From contig RAYQ01000004.1 of the NCBI GenBank assembly GCA_003612395.1, positions 219,074-283,073 of the forward strand: 64,000 nucleotides of DNA. The letters are read 5' to 3'. The first letter of the stretch is position 1; every line of letters starts with the position of its first letter. Positions 28,283 through 37,227 of this stretch are shown piece by piece. This DNA comes from Parablautia intestinalis. Lineage in GTDB: Bacteria; Bacillota; Clostridia; Lachnospirales; Lachnospiraceae. The notes under the pieces were generated by a model, which made no database searches, was not told the DNA's origin, and saw only the letters and a program-made list of their open reading frames with translations. The position numbers and the translations under genes are program-made.

Positions 28283-28511
28283 AATTAAGTGCATTCCTTA
28301 TTAGGTTCACTGCCTCTTCCACAGTTGAGATTTTTTCTGCCTCTTCAGCCGGAATTTCAATATCAAATTCTTCTTCCAGTCCCATGATAATCTGAAAAAC
28401 ATCTAAGGAATCAGCTCCCAGATCGTCCACAAAGGTTGTCTCCATTGTGATTTCCTCAGGGTCAACGTTTAAAACGTCCGCAATTACTTTTTTTAATTTT
28501 TCAAATTCCAT
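28281..28511 (-). CDS. acpP: acyl carrier protein
   Basis: A 76-residue acidic carrier for acyl chains in fatty-acid synthesis. The phosphopantetheine serine is in [19 protein letters not shown] (DSL at about 35-37), and the length is standard. It follows plsX by 16 bases, so the two are one unit for acyl-phosphate and acyl-ACP supply to membrane lipid synthesis. Confidence 0.98.
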   Translation of the reverse strand: MEFEKLKKVIADVLNVDPEEITMETTFVDDLGADSLDVFQIIMGLEEEFDIEIPAEEAEKISTVEEAVNLIRNALN

Positions 28512-28527
28512 CTTTTACTTTTCCTTT

Positions 28528-29541
28528 CTAGTTTTCTTCCATTGTTATTTTATCTTTTATTTTTTGATTGATATTCTGTTCTGTAAAGGTGATACATTGC
28601 AGAATAGAATTTTTTATCTCAACGCTGTTAGAACTGCCATGGGTTTTCACCACAAGCCCTTTAAGACCTAACATGGGGGCTCCTCCATATTGTTCCAAAT
28701 CAAAAGCCTTTAATGTATTTTTTAATGCAGGTTTTACCAAAAGGGCGCCTATCTTACTGCGCAGGGAAGTCATCATTCCCTCCTTTACCTTCTTAATCAG
28801 GGTAGCTCCTACACCTTCATACATTTTCAAAATTACATTTCCCACAAAAGCCTCACAAACAACCACATCCGCATAACCGGCAGGAATGTCTCTTGCCTCT
28901 ATACTTCCAATAAAGTGGATATCCGGACAGTTTTTTAAAAGTGGGAAGGTTTCTTTCACCAACGCGTTTCCCTTTTCTTCCTCGGCGCCTATATTTACAA
29001 TCCCCACTTTTGGGTTCTTAACTCCCATAACGCTTTCCATGTATACGGAGCCCATCTTGGCGAACTGCACCAGATGGGAAGGTCTTGCGTCCACATTAGC
29101 GCCGCAGTCAATCAGAAGCGCGCAGCCTTTTTCCGTGGGAATAAGCGGAGCAAGCGGCGGTCTCTCCACCCCTTTAATCCTTCCTACAATGACCTGGCCT
29201 CCTACTAAGGTTGCCCCTGTGCTTCCGGCTGAAACATAAGCACCGCATACGCCGTCCTTTACCAGATTAAGCGCCTTCACAATGGAGGAATCCTTCTTTT
29301 TGCGGATTGCCATAACCGGCGGTTCTGCTGTCTCAATCACTTCCGTGGCATGGACGATTTCCACCTGATTACTATTGTATGTATATTTCGCAAGTTCGCT
29401 GCGGATAGCATCTTCCTGTCCTGTCAAATATACCTTTACATGGCTGCTCTCATTGACAGCATCCACAGCCCCCTTCACAATCTCCAAAGGAGCATTGTCC
29501 CCACCCATAGCGTCAACCGCCACATTTACAAACTCTGCCAT
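28528..29541 (-). CDS. plsX: phosphate acyltransferase PlsX
   Basis: Converts acyl-ACP to acyl-phosphate for PlsY in the first step of phospholipid synthesis. The 337 residues start with VNVAVDAMGGDNAP and contain ALIPTEKGCALLIDCGANVD, ARPSHLVQFA and the C-terminal GGAPMLGLKGLVVKTHGSS motif. Full length. The start ATG at 29541 follows AAGGAGG. A strong promoter lies upstream, and plsX-acpP form an operon. I did not find a FapR-type palindrome in the promoter. Confidence 0.98.
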   Translation of the reverse strand: MAEFVNVAVDAMGGDNAPLEIVKGAVDAVNESSHVKVYLTGQEDAIRSELAKYTYNSNQVEIVHATEVIETAEPPVMAIRKKKDSSIVKALNLVKDGVCGAYVSAGSTGATLVGGQVIVGRIKGVERPPLAPLIPTEKGCALLIDCGANVDARPSHLVQFAKMGSVYMESVMGVKNPKVGIVNIGAEEEKGNALVKETFPLLKNCPDIHFIGSIEARDIPAGYADVVVCEAFVGNVILKMYEGVGATLIKKVKEGMMTSLRSKIGALLVKPALKNTLKAFDLEQYGGAPMLGLKGLVVKTHGSSNSVEIKNSILQCITFTEQNINQKIKDKITMEEN

Positions 29542-29578
29542 TGTGCCGTTTTATCCTCCTTGCAATCAGTACTATTTC

Positions 29579-29607
29579 ACTATACTAGACCGTATACGAA
29601 AAATCAA
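29579..29607 (-). promoter_or_regulatory. sigma-A promoter for plsX-acpP
   Basis: TTGATT (29602-29607), 17-base spacer and TATAGT (29579-29584). Confidence 0.8.
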
Positions 29608-29620
29608 GCAGAATTTTGCT

Positions 29621-29652
29621 CAAAAAATTAGGAAGTCAACCGACTTCCTAAT
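29621..29652 (-). terminator. terminator after rpmF
   Basis: An 11-bp perfect stem (29627-29637 with 29642-29652) and a 4-base loop, followed on the minus strand by six Ts. A 13-base direct repeat (CTCTGATTTTCAT) adjoins it at about 29653-29685. Confidence 0.92.
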
Positions 29653-29694
29653 CTCTGATTTTCATCTCTGATTTTCATTTCTGATGTTGCAAAA

Positions 29695-29874
29695 TTAATC
29701 TACACTGATGATTTCTTTTTTGTTGTAAGAACCACATGCCTTACATACTCTGTGGGGTGCCATCAGGGCGCCGCACTTGCTGCATTTCACCAATGTGGGA
29801 GCACTCATTTTCCAGTTTGCTCTCCTCTTGTCTCTTCTGGATTTAGAAGATTTATTTTTAGGACAAATAGACAT
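29695..29874 (-). CDS. rpmF: ribosomal protein bL32
   Basis: A 59-residue 50S protein. It has the bL32 N-terminus MSICPKNKSSKSRRDKRRANWK and a zinc ribbon with CSKCG and VCKACG. The ATG at 29874 is preferred over one three bases earlier because it is seven bases from GGAGG. It follows the YceD-like gene with overlapping stop/start, the common bacterial yceD-rpmF arrangement. Confidence 0.97.
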   Translation of the reverse strand: MSICPKNKSSKSRRDKRRANWKMSAPTLVKCSKCGALMAPHRVCKACGSYNKKEIISVD

Positions 29875-29876
29875 CA

Positions 29877-30407
29877 TTACACCTCCTTACCTGCGTTAAA
29901 GATATCTTTAATAGATGCCATCCTAGGGTCAGGCACAAAGGTATCGCACCCACACTCCCCCTCGTTTAAGTTGTGTCCGCACTGCTTGCAGATTCCCTTG
30001 CAGTCCGGCTTACACAACACCTTGACCGGCATGTTAATTAAGATCTCACCTTTCACGAAAGCTTCCACGTTAAGCTCATATCCCAGCATGAAATTCTGCT
30101 GCTCATCTCCGCTCTCCACCTGCCCGCTTAAATCAGGCGCAAAAATTTCCTGTTCAAACTTAAGCGCTAAAGGCACGTGAACCACCTGCAGACACCTGTC
30201 ACATGGGATTTCCAGTACAAGCCGCATCTGTCCCTGTAACAGAATCTTACCAATGCCAATATTGGTAAAAATCAGATTGACAGGAGATTTCTCACAGATT
30301 TTATAAGAATTTCCCATGTAAGAAACTCTATCCGGCTCGAAAGGAATGCTCTCCCTTCTATCTTTTCCCTCAGATGTGAATACATCAGCCAGACTGATTA
30401 GCATCAT
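29877..30407 (-). CDS. YceD-family protein (DUF177)
   Basis: A 176-residue protein of the YceD family, which pairs with rpmF in most bacteria and is linked to 23S rRNA accumulation. The central motif DRCLQVVHVPLALKFEQEIF precedes a cysteine-rich C-terminal segment (CKPDCKGICKQCGHNLNEGECGC) that looks metal-binding. It is translated from ATG at 30407. A long leader from the promoter at 30516-30544 holds a 12-bp perfect stem. Confidence 0.9.
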   Translation of the reverse strand: MMLISLADVFTSEGKDRRESIPFEPDRVSYMGNSYKICEKSPVNLIFTNIGIGKILLQGQMRLVLEIPCDRCLQVVHVPLALKFEQEIFAPDLSGQVESGDEQQNFMLGYELNVEAFVKGEILINMPVKVLCKPDCKGICKQCGHNLNEGECGCDTFVPDPRMASIKDIFNAGKEV

Positions 30408-30430
30408 AATCCCTCATGCTTCCAATAACT

Positions 30431-30482
30431 AATTGAAAAATCTGTGATTTTATCTATGGTTTTTATCTTTGATTTTTCAATT
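30431..30482 (-). promoter_or_regulatory. hairpin in the yceD-rpmF leader
   Basis: A perfect 12-bp inverted repeat (AATTGAAAAATC at 30431-30442 against 30471-30482) with a 28-base loop, between the promoter and the start codon. Confidence 0.55.
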
Positions 30483-30515
30483 AAAGCTCCCTGTGAATTA
30501 AATCACACTCAAACA

Positions 30516-30544
30516 ATTATAACGGCGGTTACTTACTTTGTCAA
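30516..30544 (-). promoter_or_regulatory. consensus sigma-A promoter for yceD-rpmF
   Basis: TTGACA (30539-30544), 17-base spacer and TATAAT (30516-30521): a perfect consensus match, as expected for a ribosomal-protein gene. It starts about 35 bases past the ackA stop. Confidence 0.92.
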
Positions 30545-30580
30545 TACTGTAAAACTATTTGATAAACAATTTGTCAACTT

Positions 30581-31786
30581 TTATCCTGCTAATGCAACCG
30601 TCTCCCGCGCGATGGCCAGTTCCTCGTTCGTAGGGACGATCAGCACTTTTGTTTTGCTCTCCGGTGTAGAAATGAATACTTCCTCTCCTCTTTTTTTGTT
30701 TGCTTCTTCGTCAAGCTCAATTCCCAGATATCCCAGATAAGAAGCCGTCATTGTTCTCACTAACGAAGTATTTTCTCCAATACCTGCCGTAAAGCAGATT
30801 GCATCCACGCCGTTCATGGCTGCTGTATAGGCGCCGATATATTTGGCCACCCGGTATGAAAAAGCTTTCAGGGCCCGGCCTGCTGCTTCATCTCCCCGTT
30901 CATACGCGCTTACCAGGTCTCTGAAGTCGGAGGAAAAACCACCCGAGAGTCCCAGTACACCCGATTCTTTGTTCATTACGCTTAAAATTTCCTGAACGGT
31001 TTTCTTTTCTTTATTGCATAAAAATTCTACGATGGCAGGATCTAAGTCTCCGCACCGGGTTCCCATGATGAGCCCTTCTAAGGGGGTAAGTCCCATGGAG
31101 GTGTCCACGCATTTTCCATTCTTTACGGCGGAAATGCTGGCTCCGTTCCCAAGATGGCAGACGATTATCTTTAAATCCTCATAATTTCTGCCAAGTATCT
31201 GAGCCGCTCTGCGGGATACAAAGGAATGGCTTGTCCCGTGGAAACCATACCGCCGCACCTTATAATCTTCATAATAGTGATAAGGAAGTCCGTAAAGATA
31301 TGCCTCCTGAGGCATTGTCTGATGAAAGGCCGTGTCAAAAACCGCCGCCATGGGCGTATCGGGCATAAGTTCCATACATGCTCTGATTCCAATCAGGTTG
31401 GCAGGATTATGCAGGGGCGCTAAATCATTGCACTCTTCAATTGCTTTTAAAACTTCATCGTTAATGAGAACAGATGATGCAAATTTTTCTCCTCCATGAA
31501 CGACTCTGTGTCCTACCGCGCCAATTTCATTAAGGCTCTTTACCACACCCGTCTTTTCATCTGTAATGGCGCCAAGCACCAGCCTGATAGCCTGGGTGTG
31601 ATCTTCCATGGGAGTAACGGTCTCATATTTCTCACCGCCTGCGGGCGTATAGGATATTTTGCTCCCCTCTATACCGATTCTCTCGCACAGCCCCTTTGCA
31701 ATCACTTCCTCCGATTCCGCATTTATCAGCTGAAATTTAAGGGACGAGCTTCCGCAATTAATTACCAGAATATTACTGTTTGTCAT
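30581..31786 (-). CDS. ackA: acetate kinase
   Basis: Converts acetyl phosphate and ADP to acetate and ATP, the energy-yielding end of acetate fermentation. The 401 residues start MTNSNILVINCGSSSLKF, contain GHRVVHGG, PLHNPANL, FDTAFHQTMP and the C-terminal CFTAGIGENTSLVR, all of the family. The ATG at 31786 follows GGAGG by five bases; a longer frame to 31825 is not supported. It lies 118 bases downstream of pta, the gap holding repeats. Confidence 0.98.
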   Translation of the reverse strand: MTNSNILVINCGSSSLKFQLINAESEEVIAKGLCERIGIEGSKISYTPAGGEKYETVTPMEDHTQAIRLVLGAITDEKTGVVKSLNEIGAVGHRVVHGGEKFASSVLINDEVLKAIEECNDLAPLHNPANLIGIRACMELMPDTPMAAVFDTAFHQTMPQEAYLYGLPYHYYEDYKVRRYGFHGTSHSFVSRRAAQILGRNYEDLKIIVCHLGNGASISAVKNGKCVDTSMGLTPLEGLIMGTRCGDLDPAIVEFLCNKEKKTVQEILSVMNKESGVLGLSGGFSSDFRDLVSAYERGDEAAGRALKAFSYRVAKYIGAYTAAMNGVDAICFTAGIGENTSLVRTMTASYLGYLGIELDEEANKKRGEEVFISTPESKTKVLIVPTNEELAIARETVALAG

Positions 31787-31820
31787 TTTTTCCTCCGCAT
31801 ACGATGTTTTAGAATTTTTC

Positions 31821-31890
31821 TTCACACTAACTCCATCTGCCCACTTTAGCGGGCGTACAAATCAGGATGTGTGAATTTTTAATTTCACAT
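31821..31890. repeat. dispersed structured intergenic element in the pta-ackA gap
   Basis: TTCACAC (31821-31827) pairs with GTGTGAA (31869-31875), enclosing a GCCC...GGGC hairpin at 31839-31854 and the word ACAAATCAGG. An alternative hairpin uses the right arm with TTTCACA. Parts recur in the element at 47890-48026. Confidence 0.5.
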
Positions 31891-31904
31891 TAACCAACAT
31901 TTGT

Positions 31905-32906
31905 TTAAGCTAACTGTGCCTGTACGGCCGTCAGCGCCACAACGCCTACAATATCCTGCCAGGAACAGCCTCTTGACAGATCGTTTACCGGCTTGGCAAT
32001 CCCCTGCAGCATAGGGCCGTAGGCTTCCGCCTTGGCCAGTCTTTGTACCAGCTTATATCCAATATTTCCACAGTCCAGATTGGGGAAAATCAACACATTT
32101 GCTTTTCCGGCAACTTCACTGCCCGGTGCTTTTGACTTGGCAACCTGGGGCACCAGCGCTGCATCTGTCTGCAGTTCACCGTCCAAAGCAAGGCCGGGAT
32201 ACTTTTCATGAGCAATTTTTGTAGCTTCCACCACCTTGTCCACCAGTTCATGTTTGGCGCTTCCTTTAGTGGAATGAGACAGCATGGCAATAATAGGTTT
32301 TTTCCCAACCAGACTCTTAAAGCTCCTGGCGGAGGAGTCTGCAATTGCCGCCAGTTCTTCCGCTGTGGGATCCTGATTTAAACCGCAGTCGGCAAACAGG
32401 AAGGTTCCCCCATCACCAAATTCGCAGTCAGGTACACACATCAGGAAAAAGCCTGAAACCAGCTTAACGCCGGGCGCCGTCTTTAAAATCTGAAGTGCAG
32501 GACGCAGGGTATCCGCTGTTGCATGGCACGCACCTGCCACCATGCCGTCCGCATCATTTGCCTTTACCATAATCACGCCAAAGGTAAGATAATCCGTCAG
32601 TAATATTTCTCTTGCCTTTTCCGGCGTCATCCCCTTATTCTTCCTGGTCTCATATAGCAAATCCACATATTCGTCCAGCTTATCGCATGTCTCTGGATTG
32701 ATAATCTTAACCCCGTCCAATTCAATCTCCAGCCAGGTTGCGCCATCCATGATCTTTTCCTCATTGCCGATCATTATGATGTTTGCAATACCTTCATGCT
32801 CAATATGCGAGGCTGCAATAAGTGTTCTCTTATCTGTAGTCTCTGGCAGGACAATTGTTTTTTTGTCCATTCTTGCTTTGTCTTTTATTATGTCAATGTA
32901 TGACAT
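31905..32906 (-). CDS. pta: phosphate acetyltransferase
   Basis: Interconverts acetyl-CoA and acetyl phosphate. The 333 residues are the short single-domain form without the N-terminal DRTGG domain. Conserved stretches include GMVAGACHATADTLRPALQ, ADCGLNQDPTAEELA, and FPNLDCGNIGYKLVQRLA. First gene of pta-ackA, transcribed from a clear promoter at 33020-33048. Divergent from tmcAL. Confidence 0.98.
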   Translation of the reverse strand: MSYIDIIKDKARMDKKTIVLPETTDKRTLIAASHIEHEGIANIIMIGNEEKIMDGATWLEIELDGVKIINPETCDKLDEYVDLLYETRKNKGMTPEKAREILLTDYLTFGVIMVKANDADGMVAGACHATADTLRPALQILKTAPGVKLVSGFFLMCVPDCEFGDGGTFLFADCGLNQDPTAEELAAIADSSARSFKSLVGKKPIIAMLSHSTKGSAKHELVDKVVEATKIAHEKYPGLALDGELQTDAALVPQVAKSKAPGSEVAGKANVLIFPNLDCGNIGYKLVQRLAKAEAYGPMLQGIAKPVNDLSRGCSWQDIVGVVALTAVQAQLA

Positions 32907-33019
32907 CCCCCATTCTCCTTTCTAAATACCTTTTCTTTGGCTCCATGCATATGGTCTAAGTTGCATCAAGGCCGGTCCGGTGCACAAATATGCCAAAAAC
33001 TGTATATATCTTCCTAAAA

Positions 33020-33048
33020 ATTATAATTTATGTTTCCTGACACGGCAA
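33020..33048 (-). promoter_or_regulatory. sigma-A promoter for pta-ackA
   Basis: TTGCCG (33043-33048), 17-base spacer and TATAAT (33020-33025). Confidence 0.8.
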
Positions 33049-33153
33049 GTGTTAGTTAATAAAAAAATGTGCTAAATGCAGTACATTGTTTTTAGCAGAA
33101 AATAATAAGCTGCCGCGTTTTACGAAGCAGCTTACTCAAAAAAACGCAGGCTC

Positions 33154-33182
33154 TTCATTTTAAAAAGATTCCATGATATAAT
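33154..33182 (+). promoter_or_regulatory. possible sigma-A promoter for tmcAL
   Basis: A perfect -10 TATAAT (33177-33182), 17 bases after TTCATT (33154-33159), which is a weak -35. Confidence 0.55.
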
Positions 33183-33234
33183 TGTCCAGGTCACCCCGGA
33201 TATCCGCATTACTATTAATCAGCGAGGACAATAC

Positions 33235-34596
33235 ATGAGAACAACAGCGATTATTGCCGAATACAATCCCTTCCACAACGGTCATCAATTCCAAATTGAA
33301 CAGACACGCCGTCAGACTGAAGCTGACTTTATCCTTATCGTTATGAGCGGTGACTTTGTTCAGCGGGGGGCTCCCGCATTCTGCGACAAATATACCCGCA
33401 CAAAGATGGCTCTTAGCTGCGGTGCGGACGTGGTAATTGAGCTGCCCTCTTTATATGCTCTCTCCAGCGCTGAATTTTTTGCCGGCGGCGCAATAGATTT
33501 ATTGAAACAGCTCCAGGTGATTCAAACCCTGTCCTTTGGCAGTGAGTCTGGGGATCTTTCTCTTTTTACGGATTGCGCTCCTTTTCTGCTTCAGAATAAC
33601 GCCCTGGTTCACGCCCGTCTGAAAGACCGTTTGAAATCCGGCTGCCCGTATCCGGCTGCCATGGAATATACGGTAACGGAGATTCTTTCAGAGCGCGGCC
33701 TGCTCTCATTTGATTTATCTGATACCCGCATAGGCCCTTTATCTTCCTTAAGCTCCGCCAAAATTCATGAACTGTTTTCATCTCCAAACAATATTCTGGC
33801 TCTGGAATACTGCAAGGCTTTATATGCTGCCTATGGCTGCGCTTATGAAAATGCCAGAAACCAACGTCCTGAAAGCATTAGGCAGGATTCTGAAAATATC
33901 ATTTATCCTTTTACATTAAAGCGGCAGGGGAACGGCTATCACTCTCTGTCCTTTGAAGATGGCACAGCTTTTATTTCCGCTTCTGCCGCAAGAAGTATTC
34001 TTGATTCGGCCGCTTTACAAAAATATATTCCCGGTACAGTATATGACCTGCTTGTTCAAAATAATCTTCTAACGCCTCCGGTAACAGAGAATCATTTTTC
34101 AACTCTCCTGCACTATAAGCTTTTGTCCGAACAGGAAAGGGGATTTGCCGGCTATTTAGACTGTGATCCCGATCTGTCAGATAAGATTTGTAAGTGCATT
34201 CCGGACTTTAGCTCTTTTACCGGTTTCTGCGGCCTGCTAAAATCAAAGGATATCACCTATGCCCGCGTAAGCCGGGTATTAATGCATATTTTGCTGAACA
34301 TAAAAACACCGGACTTTTTTAAGGCTCCTTTGCATCAGAGAAAGCTTTTTGTTCCCTACGCAAGACTGTTAGGTTTCCGGCAAGGCGCTGCCCCGCTGCT
34401 TCACGCCATAAAGAAAAGCAGCGCTATTCCGCTGCTTTCCAAACCTGCTGACGCCCGTTTTCTTTTAAGCAAAGAAGCATACTCTCTGCTAAAACAGGAT
34501 TTTTTCTGTTCTTCTGTATATGAATCCGTAGCGGCTCCCTACAGAGACAGACCTTTTATCAATGAAAGGAAACAGTCTCCCATTGTAATGCCCTAG
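33235..34596 (+). CDS. tmcAL: tRNA(Met) cytidine acetate ligase
   Basis: Makes N4-acetylcytidine at the wobble base of elongator tRNA-Met from acetate and ATP. The 453 residues carry the nucleotidyltransferase signature AEYNPFHNGH (HNGH near residues 14-17), MSGDFVQRGAPAFCDKYTR and VIELPSLYALSSAEFFA, all of the YlbM/TmcAL family. The only confident plus-strand gene here. It is divergent from pta-ackA, whose product, acetate, is its substrate. A GCGAGGACA ribosome site precedes the ATG at 33235. Confidence 0.93.
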   Translation: MRTTAIIAEYNPFHNGHQFQIEQTRRQTEADFILIVMSGDFVQRGAPAFCDKYTRTKMALSCGADVVIELPSLYALSSAEFFAGGAIDLLKQLQVIQTLSFGSESGDLSLFTDCAPFLLQNNALVHARLKDRLKSGCPYPAAMEYTVTEILSERGLLSFDLSDTRIGPLSSLSSAKIHELFSSPNNILALEYCKALYAAYGCAYENARNQRPESIRQDSENIIYPFTLKRQGNGYHSLSFEDGTAFISASAARSILDSAALQKYIPGTVYDLLVQNNLLTPPVTENHFSTLLHYKLLSEQERGFAGYLDCDPDLSDKICKCIPDFSSFTGFCGLLKSKDITYARVSRVLMHILLNIKTPDFFKAPLHQRKLFVPYARLLGFRQGAAPLLHAIKKSSAIPLLSKPADARFLLSKEAYSLLKQDFFCSSVYESVAAPYRDRPFINERKQSPIVMP

Positions 34597-34643
34597 AAAT
34601 TGTCTACAAATGCCCATCATCTAAAGCAATTTTCAAACACTCT

Positions 34644-37145
34644 CTAGCGGTTTTCATTCACATAAAGCTGGACCCTGCTTTGGATAATAACCGCAACATC
34701 CTTTGCCTTTTTTTGCCCTGAAAAGTAAGGGGCCGCTTCCTCCTCAATAATATTGAGCAGGGCCTCGTCTAACTTATATACCTGTGTCAGGCTGTAGAGC
34801 TGCTCTTTGAACGCCTCCACTTCCTCCTTTGTCATGGGAGGGATAACTATTTCATGGCCGTCTACATAATAAGAATCGTCATATTCCACTTTTTTACCAT
34901 TTTCCATATAGTAAGGCCTTTGCGTGGCTTCCTCTCCAAGCTCATCAAGCCGTTTAATGCTGACAGGAAATCCATAATTAATATTTTCCTCCTGATATTC
35001 ATCCGTAAGGAAAGTGCGCAGGAAAGCCCAGGCTCCTTCTTTATTCTTTGACTTTGCCGACATAGCCAGCTGCAAATCAGGCCATATTACAGTTCCGTCC
35101 TCATTGGCACAGGGAAAGCCAATCATTGTAATCTTTTCCCCATAAGTCCCCTTTTCCTCCTGATTATAAGATCTGAAATCTCCGAAACTGTTGATCGAAG
35201 CAATGATCTTTCCGTCCCGCCACATGGACTCTCTGTTTTCCCAGTATTCATCTTCATATTCCGTATCATCTATTTTCTCCGGGAAAAGACTGAGCAATTC
35301 CAGAGTCTGAATAAAGCTATCCGAATCAAAACTGCAGGTTCCCCTTTCCCAGTCGATAAACTGATCACCGGACATAGTAAGACAGAGGCGCAGCATCATA
35401 TCCCTTGTGTTGTTTTCAAAAAGCATAGTGCCTGCCGGCTTTGACGCAAGCAGTTCCAAGGCTTCCTGCACAGTCCATCCCCTCTCATCCCCCACTTCTG
35501 AAGCCTTGGCAAGCACTGTTTGTATGGAATAGGAGGGCACAACGGTACATAATTTCCCGTCTACCGAAAATGCCTCGATAATATTAGGCATAAAATTGTT
35601 GATATCAAGTTCAGCATCTTCTTCAATATACGGCTTCACATCTGCAAAAAGCCCTTTGCTGATATAGCTGTCCACAGGCATCGAATCATCCAATAAAATA
35701 ATATCCGGAACCTTCCCGGTTGCAATATCCGTATTAAGCCTGTTAACCCCTTCCATGTAATCATCCCCTGTACTGTACAGAGAATAATAATCTAAAATGG
35801 AAACCCGATAATCTTCATTTTCTTTGTTGAAATTAATCACATTTCTTCTCACCGTCCAGTTGGTAAATCCCATAGCCAGATTGATAACCTGTTTGTCCTT
35901 TACCTCCTCAGGCGGTACTTTCGTAAACTTCGCCAGTACACTATCCCCTGTTTCCCAGTCATCATGCATGGCAAAAAACTCATTTTCATTAATTCCCATA
36001 ACATGATAAATATTGTAAAAATCAAAATCTGAGTCAATATAATTCATCAGGCAGACCTTATCCGCATCTCCCAGATGATAGCCGTACAATCCATAAGTGT
36101 CCACCATGTATAAATCATACCCGATTCCGGCATAAAAAGTAAAATCATAGGACACCCCGGGAACCTGGTATCTTTCGCCAAAGGTACCTGTTTCCAGATC
36201 TACAAGGGCAATATTCATTATATTTTCTTCATCACTAAAAACCGCAACTGTCCTTCCATCCTCAAGGGAAATCAGCGAAGAGCGATCCAAGAGCTCCTTA
36301 TCCCCGCTATTAGCAGAAGCTTCAACATAGTTTCCTTCAAGGTCAAATTTAAAAAAAGTTCCGTAAGAATTAATATATATCCCTTTTCCCTTGTTTAAAA
36401 ACATGTCTCCGATATAAAAATAGCCGTTTTCTTCTCCAAGCTCTGCCAAAGCAGGAATATCATTTAACTTGACAGAAAAGATCTTCTCTCCGGAAAGACT
36501 CATTTTTGTCAGGTAATATTCATCCACATACTCCTCTTCTTCCGAATACACAGCATCCTCCGTTTCCGCCGCATCCCGGGTATCTTCTTCTGCATCCTGT
36601 GTATCATCCGATTCGCTGTTTTCCTCAGGCTCCGCTTCGGTCTCCTTTTGTGGTTCTTCCTCCTCTAAAGATCCATTTTCAGAGCTCTGTCCTCCCCCGC
36701 TATCATCGGCTTCGCCCACTCCGGGTTCAGTCTCCCCTTCCTCTGTTACCGGAGCGTCATCTTCTGACGAAGAATCTTTGCCAACCATATAGAAAACATT
36801 TTCAACACAATAGATATTTCCCTCATCATCTAAACTGATATTTCTCATATTGGTGTTTTCTTTAACCGGAAAAGAGAAAGTCTCCGCAACAGTTCCATCC
36901 TCGTTTATCTTATAAAAATAAAGAACTGAACTCCCGTCATCCTGCCAGTCATTGCCATAAACATAGATATCTTCTCCTGAACGCGATATCTGCCTTACCG
37001 CTTTCACGTCCAAATCTTCCATGCGGTACACATAATCCTTTGAGGCAGTCCCCGCTGTTGTGCCGCTTTGCTTTTTTTCACCGCACCCCCAAAAACATAC
37101 AGTCATAAGGAAAATCAATGTCAGTAAAATAACTCTTTTTTTCAT
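34644..37145 (-). CDS. large lipoprotein solute-binding protein with N-terminal propeller-like domain (paralogue 2)
   Basis: An 833-residue lipoprotein. The lipobox TVCFWGC is near residue 20. A beta-rich N-terminal half follows, with repeated short strands of the type EGNYVEA and EDGRTVAVFSDEENIMNIALVD. It is interrupted at about 105-205 by an acidic Ser/Glu/Asp linker. The second half resembles ABC extracellular solute-binding proteins, with INFNKENEDYRVSILDYYS, DIATGKVPDIILLDDSM and KSKNKEGAWAFLRTFLTDE. It ends ...VQLYVNENR like its paralogue at 42701. The ATG at 37145 follows a GGGGGG ribosome site with a small hairpin beside it; a frame to 37205 is not supported. Ligand unknown. Confidence 0.85.
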   Translation of the reverse strand: MKKRVILLTLIFLMTVCFWGCGEKKQSGTTAGTASKDYVYRMEDLDVKAVRQISRSGEDIYVYGNDWQDDGSSVLYFYKINEDGTVAETFSFPVKENTNMRNISLDDEGNIYCVENVFYMVGKDSSSEDDAPVTEEGETEPGVGEADDSGGGQSSENGSLEEEEPQKETEAEPEENSESDDTQDAEEDTRDAAETEDAVYSEEEEYVDEYYLTKMSLSGEKIFSVKLNDIPALAELGEENGYFYIGDMFLNKGKGIYINSYGTFFKFDLEGNYVEASANSGDKELLDRSSLISLEDGRTVAVFSDEENIMNIALVDLETGTFGERYQVPGVSYDFTFYAGIGYDLYMVDTYGLYGYHLGDADKVCLMNYIDSDFDFYNIYHVMGINENEFFAMHDDWETGDSVLAKFTKVPPEEVKDKQVINLAMGFTNWTVRRNVINFNKENEDYRVSILDYYSLYSTGDDYMEGVNRLNTDIATGKVPDIILLDDSMPVDSYISKGLFADVKPYIEEDAELDINNFMPNIIEAFSVDGKLCTVVPSYSIQTVLAKASEVGDERGWTVQEALELLASKPAGTMLFENNTRDMMLRLCLTMSGDQFIDWERGTCSFDSDSFIQTLELLSLFPEKIDDTEYEDEYWENRESMWRDGKIIASINSFGDFRSYNQEEKGTYGEKITMIGFPCANEDGTVIWPDLQLAMSAKSKNKEGAWAFLRTFLTDEYQEENINYGFPVSIKRLDELGEEATQRPYYMENGKKVEYDDSYYVDGHEIVIPPMTKEEVEAFKEQLYSLTQVYKLDEALLNIIEEEAAPYFSGQKKAKDVAVIIQSRVQLYVNENR

Positions 37146-37204
37146 ACAAATCCCCCCGCAGGCTGTGCCTGCAATTTTTTTCTGCCTACTGCACGGCCTG
37201 CGCA

Positions 37205-37216
37205 CCGCTTTAGCGG
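37205..37216. repeat. mini-hairpin of the dispersed repeat family
   Basis: CCGC TTTA GCGG, preceded by the words GCACGG and CCTGCGCA that also occur at about 18431-18445. Confidence 0.45.
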
Positions 37217-37227
37217 CATTCAGGCAT

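Larger units (their letters stand above)
32907..33234. other. divergent promoter region between pta and tmcAL
   Basis: About 330 bases holding the pta promoter (33020-33048), a 7-bp hairpin AAGCTGC/GCAGCTT at 33109-33135, and a possible tmcAL -10 at 33177-33182. The pta leader is about 110 bases. A fragment CACAAAT/GGTGC near 32980 resembles the dispersed repeat words. Confidence 0.6.
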
